Positions 23,101 through 32,100 of a stretch of 45,356 bases of DNA are shown here, in pieces. The position numbers and the translations under genes are program-made. The notes under the pieces are model-generated. The model did not search any database, was not told where the DNA came from, and saw only the letters and a list, made by a program, of their open reading frames with translations. Numbering within the stretch: position 1 is the stretch's first letter; the number at the start of each line of letters is the position of its first letter. The stretch covers positions 153,955 through 199,310 of the forward strand of contig MNCI01028301.1 of the NCBI GenBank assembly GCA_015680685.1, written 5' to 3'. This DNA is from Gnetum montanum (taxonomy: Eukaryota; Streptophyta; Gnetopsida; Gnetales; Gnetaceae).

Positions 23101-26100
23101 TGTTTCTTTATTCTTTAGTTAAAGAATATGTTTCTCATGTTACATTTTCTTAGATACATCCTTGGCGCTGTTGAAACATTTCTGGATGCAGTACCTGGAG
23201 CCAGGATTTTCAAAGGTAGAAACGTGGTTTTATAATTAATTCTTCTTTTTGGATTGAATCTATGAAAAAAATGATGATTTTCAATTTTGGTGTTTTCTAG
23301 AACTTTTTTTGTTACTAGCCTGTTGTAACACATTTTAACTGTGAAAGGACAAAGAAAATATTTAAAATATATTCTTTCTTGATAAGTTTTAGATTAATAA
23401 TGAACTGAGCATGCATTGTAACAGTGACATGACATTGGTAGACTAATTTAGAACACAAGCTGTATATTAAGCTTGGCATTTTAAATACTGAAGCGTTTCC
23501 ATGCTATGTTGAGATGCTAATCCATATTTTTCGCTGTTCAGGCACTCTAAAGGTACGACGTGCAAATAGGTTGTCATCCATATTGTCCATGTGCCTATTT
23601 TGGTATTCCTTTAAGAAACAGGAACTATCAATGTAACAGCGTTCCCAACAATAAGTCATCATACCACGTAAAACATTAAGCCTTGCATTATGAATGATAG
23701 ACACGACCAAGATAACACGCATGCAGAATTTGAAGCGCAACCAAGGAGACACGCATGCACAAATAGACAAACATACAATTGCAAGCACGAACGTACGAAG
23801 TCTACCGACAACGGTCTTAGTCCACCCAGAACAAGGCTCCCCAAGAGCACATGTCTGAAAGACCTCCATCCTGAGGTGCCTGGGAACCATCTTGTCCCAT
23901 TTTGTATTTTCCCATACTCTCACTGCATCTAGGGTGAGTGGGAGTGCCAAGGATATCATATCCTGCACGATTCAACAAATGCCATCTCAAAACATGTCAT
24001 CTGGGTGGAAACCGAAGCGGAGATTGGGTCCGATTCATCCCAGATGAATCACTGGAGACCTGAGATGGGAGCTCCTTGAGCAACAAAATTCTGGAGTTGC
24101 CAGTAGAACTCCTCTCAACCATATCGCATACAATCACAACTAGTCCAACCACAAGTAAACAAGTGGAGGACATCACCACAACACAATAGTTTATATCCTG
24201 ACGGAGAGCAACATACATCTATTACTCTCAACTGAACATCTATCCCCTCATGAAGAGTGTAGAACATTGCCATCAGTAACTCTTCAAAGTACACAAGGAT
24301 ATGACCCTAGATCACCTAGGTATCAATTTGGAGGGACCATTAACGAAACAAGCTCAATGGAGAATCACAACCATATCACAACACAATTTCACAAACGCTC
24401 TGATACCATCTGTAACAACGTTGCCTCGACGTTGTCCGGCACCCCAAGGAATTCACGAAGATCCAATGGATCTGGGGCGGAAGACCTGGGGAATACGCCT
24501 CAAGTAAGCAAGCATCTCATGAGTCAGTGCAAGCAGAAGCATAGCTTCTTAATGTACATGACCACGCACCTCATGGAGGGTAAACAACTCCAAAACGAGG
24601 ACCAAGCAAACAAGCACACACACAACCTTGTAGACAACATCGNAGGGTGCCCTGTTGCTAGCTTGGTACCACCAAGCCGGGGTGGGTTTTCTAACACTTG
24701 AGAGTCACCCGAGGGTGCCTCAGAGTGTTCCATGGCCCTCGAACCATGGGGAGAGCCCAAGAGAACCACCACTCTGGGACATCTCTCATAATCCTTGCAC
24801 AAATCATTAGAAACCCCCAATCATGAGAGCATTGACTCAAGTGTTTCGAGCACATTCAATGTTTGAGTGTCTCATGATGAAATCGTTTGTTTGAGTGGGG
24901 ATCGGATTCCTCCATCAATGTTTGCATGATTGATCTCTATACATGTTGTTGAGGTCTTGAATTTTATGGTGCGCAAGAGTGATATCTCTTTGTTATATGA
25001 TCATGCTTGATGGTTGTGAATGAGGTTGATGTGCTAATCGTGTTCCTGCTAACTTCTATGTTTCTGAGCTTGTGTCTCAGTGTTTGCGGGTAGCACAGGT
25101 ACAAAGATGCAGCCAGTGGTGACCTTAGTTGATTCTGTGAGCACTATGTCTATGGGGAAGATATGTGCTCCTGAGACTTTTATGAATTGATTATTTGGTC
25201 TTAGAATCCCAACATTGGGTTGTGGATATATTAGTACCTTGGCTTTGATGGATTAGCAGGAACATCATGATTTGTTTGCCTCTCAGTGTTGGGGGAGCAC
25301 TAACAGAGGACGGTGATCTGTCCTAGACCCTACATATATTGGGCTAGCAGATGACATGAAATGGTATCCTTGGCCATGCCGAATACTGATGGCCCAGGAG
25401 TGGCCAATGCAATGAGGTCCCACTATGGAAGGATGGTGGATACTCAGTTGGTGTGTTTCGTTATTCGATTGTTGCGTTCGTGTCTCGAATCATTTTCGTT
25501 CGAGGTTACTCGTGCAGTGGGTTCAGTGCGATGGTAGATCATGTATCTTTTGAGACAGTTGTGCAATGATAGATGATCGTTATGCTTCATGACTAATTGC
25601 CTTTGGTGTTTTGGAGAGCTATGATGCGCTCTCATAGATTGGGACTTATTGGTGCGTTTGTTGTCTATGGTGTGATTTCGTGATTGGGGACTCATTGTGC
25701 CTAATAGGCTATGGTGTCTTGCTGAATTTTCCCGTGTACTCCTGTCCCTTATGTACACTGATGTATCACGTAGTCCCTCCCGGATCTATTGTCCCATGTC
25801 CCTGGTGGGATAGCAGAGTTGATCATGAGGGATCATCCTCCATTTCAATGGATGCCCTCTTCAGTTCCTGACATAATAAGGCAGGTGGTATTGAGACGGT
25901 TNNNNNTTACCCTGGTGAAATTCATGAAACCTCCTTTGTGAGGTCGTGTTATTGATGTAAATTAAAGATACATATTCCTCTTCGTGTAAGCAAGGCATGA
26001 TCTTGTGTACTCTCGTAGTTTTGGGGTCTTCAAAGTAACTTTCTTGTTGGGGTTCTCTGGTAGACCATCCTTATTGTAAACCCTTCGGGGATGAATCGTT

Positions 26101-29100
26101 TTGTGTTTGAGTTGTAAATGATGTTGATGAAAGCCCATTCCATGTAAAAACTATCTTGAGGACCTGGTCCTCCTATGGACAAGATGTTGTTGATGACTTG
26201 TGTCTGTTGTTGGGTTGAATGACAGTAGGTAGTGGTGCGGCCTTGTCCACCACAAATTGATGTAAATGGGCTTGATTGGGTTGTATGAAACAAAACCCAG
26301 ATCTCCCAAGACGAAACAAAAATGCTTGGTGTCTCGAGTTGTTCTCAAGGTGAAAATTGAATTTGGGTAAGACTTGTGAACCCATGTCTTCCCTCAACTG
26401 GTGATAGTTCCAGATATGGTTCTATTGGCTATATTGACTATTTGGGCGTGTATGATGGGTAAGGTGTAGCTGGGTTGCTATACTTCCCTATGGAAGAAAC
26501 CTCCTAAAGAGGATCCTTCCTGCAAGTGCAAAATCTATTGAAAGGTGTTGATCGTGAGACTGGCAGTCGTTCTTGATATAGTGGGGAAATGCAAATTCTG
26601 AGAACGTGATGTTCCTCGGAGAATTCATGATCTGGTTACTCTCTGAGGTGACTCTATATTCGTTCTTGGACATAGTGTTCAGAAAACGGTGCTTGTCCAA
26701 TAACTTGGTGTGGGAAGGATGGTTTGCATGTGGCAAATGTGGGTGACCCTTCTCCATGAACGGGATATTATGGTTGCATTCGATGTTTTCCTTACGACCG
26801 ATATGAGACAGGTGATGGAGGATTGTCATGGGGTTGGCTGCCCAATTGACCCTCCCTTGTTCTAACATTCGAGCAGGCATTCTCGATGTTGGACAATCAC
26901 AAGAGGTGTTGATGATTGTGGGGGCTTGTTGTATGTTAGTCTCCTGGAAAAGCTTCCAAACAGATTTTTGGATCTTCTCTCTTGTTGGAATGATGAATGA
27001 TGAATTGAGGCATGCGATGCTGGTGTCTGCAAATGGCAAGGTCAAGCTCAAAAGATATGCCCTTGTACCTTGTTTGTATGGGAGAACATGCTTGATTCTC
27101 TTCATACCAGCTTGAACAAACATGATGAGAAAAAAAAGAATGTGCATGGTACCGATACATGTGGAATCAGTGCTTAGATGGTTGCACTGGTGAGACCCCA
27201 TAGGTCTTGATGCGAGTAGCAGAACATGGAGTTCTGATCTCGATGTGAGTAGCAGAACATGGAGTTCTGGCAAGCATGAGTTGCTTGTGGAGACATGGCT
27301 CTTCGGAGCATGTCCTCCCTCTCGGTGTGATGTTCCCAAGTCCCTCACATGGGTAGTGGCCCTAGTGAGCCCTAAAAAAAATAAAATAAATTCAATGGGT
27401 GCTGAGATGCCATTCACAGAGGAACTTGGCGGGACTTGTGGAAGAGGAGCTGTCTTCTTGCATAAGTATGGGTTTACGTAGGAAGATATGTCTCTAGACC
27501 CTCAGAAGGGACGGATCTAGGGATGCCTTAGAGACATTGGCCCTTTGGGTTGGACTCTCCCACTCGTATAGAGAAGGGAAGTCTTGGGCTTTCTCCAATT
27601 GCCCTTGCGTTTCATGCAAGGCATTGGATGGAAGGACGTATCAGGTGTTGGGGTTGGTACCTTCCTTCAAGCCTAGCGTCTAAGGAGTTGACGGATCCCC
27701 GAAATTGACGGAGTTCCAAACCCATGTAGAAGTGTACACTCGAAGCTATCCTAGGCTTCGCTCCGAGGACGTCGCTTCTTTGTGTGGGGGAGGATTGTGA
27801 GAGATGTCCCAGAGTGGTGGTTCTCTTGGGCTCTCCCCATGGTTCAGGGGCCATGGAACACTTTGAGGCGCCCTCGGGTGACTCTCAAGTGTTAGAAAAC
27901 CCACCCCGGCTTGGTGGTACCAAGCTAGCAACAGGGCACTCTCCTGTTGCAACTCTCTTCTCTAAGTCCTCTTCCTTCCCTCTTCTCCGTGGAGAACTAC
28001 ATGGCCCTGATTCTACGGCGGTCGTAGATATGTAGGCAGCCAAGACTGAATAGTTTTGGTGCGGTGCCAAGCCACACTTTGTACCAGATCATGAGGGATT
28101 TGGGGGTGAGGCACCTTCCTTTGTAGGTGCATCGTCTCCCCTCTCATCGATGTTGTCTACAAGGTTGTGTGTGTGCTTGTTTGCTTGGTCCTCGTTTTGG
28201 AGTTGTTTACCCTCCATGAGGTGCGTGGTCATGTACGTTAAGAAGCTATGCTTCTGCTTGCACTGACTCGTGAGATGCTTGCTTGCTTGAGGCATATTCC
28301 CCAGGTCTTCCGCCCCAGATCCATTGGATCTTCGTGAATTCCTTGGGGTGCTGGACAACATCGGGGCAACGTTGTTACAATCAAGCTCTCACCATCTTGT
28401 CTACTTTTTTTGGACAAAGTTGTAGGATGCATCAACCTACTAATGACTAGCTTTAAAAGGGATTCATTGTGGCTTGATTTATGACACTGTCATGATGAAA
28501 ATAATTTCAGGTAAGTTGTAAATTTTCAGTAGTTAGCCATCCTGAACTTTAACCCCAGCTGTACCTTAGCAACATTAAACTTCAACATGTTCTTTATCAA
28601 TTAAAATAACACTAGGAGGTCTCAGGTTTTCTTTCACATTTCCATTAACAACATTAAGCACCGGCATCACTCTCAAGTTCTTACTATTTGTCATTAACCA
28701 TTTAAACTAATTCATACATATTTTGTACACATTTGGTCCAATAAACATTGAAGCTGAAACTGAAATGCTTTATATTACGTTTGGAGACCCTCAGAATTTA
28801 TTGGACAGAAGAAATATACGTAGTATGTGTAACAAACACTTCATCAATAATGTTACCAAGTAACAAACATTGATGTTGATGAAGTATCATAATTATTCTA
28901 GTTTGGTAACATTATATCGGTTGATTTGTAGCAAAGAATTAGAATGTAGATCTTGGTTATAGTTCTTACTTATTGGAGTTGAAATGTTGAAGAAAATAGC
29001 ATTGGTAACTAAAAGGATCTGAACTTCATTAAATAAAATAGGTAGCATTCATCTATTACTTATTTGTAATCTTGAATTCACATTCTATTGTACCTTGACC

Positions 29101-32100
29101 GTTGGTTAGGACATTCTCTTGATTTGTTGGGACATTTTCTTGTTTTCTTGGCAGACAGCACAACAGAGATATTTGCACAAGCACCAACAGGATCTAGTAA
29201 TCAAACTGAAATTGTCAGCAGCCCTAATTTACATGATTTTCAAGTGTATGGAGTTATTACTACCATTATCCTTTGCCTGATTGTGTTTGGTGGTGTGAAG
29301 ATTATCAACAAAGTTGCTCCAGCGTTTTTAGTTCCAGTTCTATTATCAATCCTTCTTATATTTATTGGAATTTTTGCAGCTCCCCGCTCAAAGCTCCCTT
29401 GTAAGTCTTAATAACATGAATTTTTTACAATCTGTCGTGCTTTACAGGATATAAACTTCATCCTTTTGTTTGCATTTGTACACCATCCTTTAAGTTATTA
29501 TCAATTAAGTACTGTTAATTTATATCCTTTAACTTCTTTTGGATGTTTTCAGCTGAAGTCACTGGCTTAAGATTGCATACGTTTAAGAAAAACTGGGGAC
29601 CTGAATACCAGTATACAAATCGGGCAGGGGTCCCAGATCCAGATGGCAGCATATACTGGAACTTTCAGTGTGTAACGATTACCTGTTTTATTTTTCTCTG
29701 ACTGGTAGTTCTTTTGTTGCCATGGATTCATAATTTCTTTTGATTTTTCAGGGCTTTACTTGGGCTTTTTTTCCCGGCAGTTACTGGAATCATGGCAGGT
29801 TCAAATCGTTCAGCATCTTTGAAGGATACTCAAAAATCAATCCCTGTTGGTACATTGTCAGCCATAGCATCTACTACCATTCTTTACATAGTTTCAGTTT
29901 TCATGTTTGGAGGGGTTGCCACCAGACAGGAACTTCTAACGAACAGGTGAATGAAGTTTTAATTTTGAACAATAAGGATCGATCCTTTATCAAATATTGA
30001 GCTTTTTGCACATAGAATTTTGTTTGAACTTGTGTTTTGATTCAGCAGCTCTAGATTATGGTCTTAGAAGGCAGGTGGAAATCTCAAAGAGCTGCATTCA
30101 TGACTTTCTTGTGGTTTCTGAATAAATCTGGCTTGTAGAGCAATAAAGTAATGAATGGTAGCTCTAGTTGTCAGATAGACAAGGCTTACAACAATTCTGT
30201 TATATTTTGTTGCATTGCCTAATTTAGTGTCATAAAGAATTCCAATAGGCATCTAGTTTCTAATGGAATAGTAGTTGAATGCTGACCTTATGTGCAGAAG
30301 TATATATTTTCTCAGTTAGAAAGATATTGTTATTAGATCGAATGATTTCATATCAAGGTAATGCTTGATACTCCAAGCTTGGAGTTTTGACAGACCTTTC
30401 TTCAAGCCCTGTATTTGTAAAAAATTACAAGCAATATTAGAATCCCTTGAAAAGACATGGTTATGTATGTCCATCTTGTTCTGGTTCTGTGGATGAACAA
30501 GTTTGAATCCTATCATGATCATCATCGAGATTGAAAGTAGGTTCTCTACATGTTTGCTGAGAGCTTAGTGTGTAATGTATAGGGTGCTTACTTAAGGTCA
30601 TACAGTAAATTCTTCAATTAGGAAGTCTTTGCTTCTTTCCTGGGATCCAAAAATTAGAGGTTTGTAAACAGAAACCTTGAAGTAGGAATATGCATATTAC
30701 ATCTTTTCTTCAAGTTTTACAGCTATGAGATGCAGAAGCCGCAAAAGTTTGAATGATAGCTTGGGTTAAATTTACTTTCCGGGTCCATGCTGTCAGCTGC
30801 GTTGTTCAACTATGAGAGGACATTGGTCAAGGACGAGAGAAAGTAGTGCGTAGCACTTCTGATGTTGCTTATACAGGTCAAGATGACGTATCAACACAAG
30901 GCCTTGATTAAAACATTGCAATTTGTAATAGTATGGTTTGCATGAAAAATCAATGGACCTGTAATGTAAGATCATCCCGATAGCTTATGTTGTAATTGGA
31001 GAAATAATTTACTTGAAGTCGATCTCTTCTCGGACACCAGATTCGAGGACTGCTAGTTTGGGTTTGTGCTAATTTTGGGTAGTGTCCACATCGAAATAGA
31101 AGTGTTATACTCCTTTATTTGAAATGCTTCTTTTAGAAAAATGGAAGATTGATCAATTTCCAAGTTCAGTTATCCATCAATGCTTTGTACTGGGCCTGAT
31201 AGACAGTTGGAGCTGATGATTCCTGTTTTATTTTGTTCAAGTCATCTTTCCTTTTGGATGTTACAGGACGAGTAGATAGTTAAAAGATGTTGGCCTCTTG
31301 ATGTGAGCTAGCTTTCTTATTCTTTGTTTTAGTTCAAAAAGGAGATTAAATTAAGTGGATGTATAAGATGTGCCATCTTTTGCCGAGTGACTATCATAAC
31401 ACAACCTTTTAGACTATGCAGTATATACAAGTTCAGCTAGTTAGGTGAAATCGTTATTCCCTTTTTACCTGCTTTTAGGTTAGCATCTTCAGTATCCAGT
31501 TGGCAATGGAAAATCTGAAGGATGTGGAGTGAAACAAGATATTCATTGCTAAATTTCATGAAAAGTACATTTCAAAAGTCCATGATGTGGTATTTTGACT
31601 GGAATGAGTACCTTTCATCTCCTTTGATCAAGGGATATCTTGCAAATTTACGTACAAAATTATAGGCTCCAAGATATCTGCTTCAAGATTGTCATAATGT
31701 TCTTTAGGAGCATGAAGTGAACATCTGGAATTAAAAACCTGTTAATGGTTAAGGCTGGGCTTCTGTTTTGCCCATTGTTGTTGAGGTAAGATATTATTTC
31801 GGACTTGCCAATTGTGGTTGTTGAGACACTGTTGTTCCACAACTTCAACTCATAAATTAGTTTGCACCATTTAAAATACATCAAGGGACGAGCAATGTCT
31901 ATAATATCTTGTTAGATTGCATAGCAAAAATATTTTGAAGTAGTTATTCAAGGATCATCTTTTGATTATGAATTCTTAAAACAATGTAGAAATTTTTTTG
32001 AAAGTGTATTCTCCACCATTGAAAAAAGTTGGATATGTTGAAGGCATCACTATTGCTTTCTTTCAAATAAATATTACTAGGCTTTGTAAGTATGGCCATT

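Noticed and set aside
23504-23968. 154-codon minus-strand frame left of the inverted LTR
   Set aside because: No domain; probably non-coding internal retroelement DNA that happens to be open.
24267-24701. 144-codon plus-strand frame over the inverted LTR and primer site
   Set aside because: It crosses the primer-binding site, the LTR end and the N; it cannot be a real protein.
26488-27417. Longest single minus-strand frame in intron 6 (309 codons)
   Set aside because: No recognisable domain, odd composition, contains a peptide repeat caused by the 33-bp DNA duplication, and runs against the element's own direction. Most likely a chance frame.
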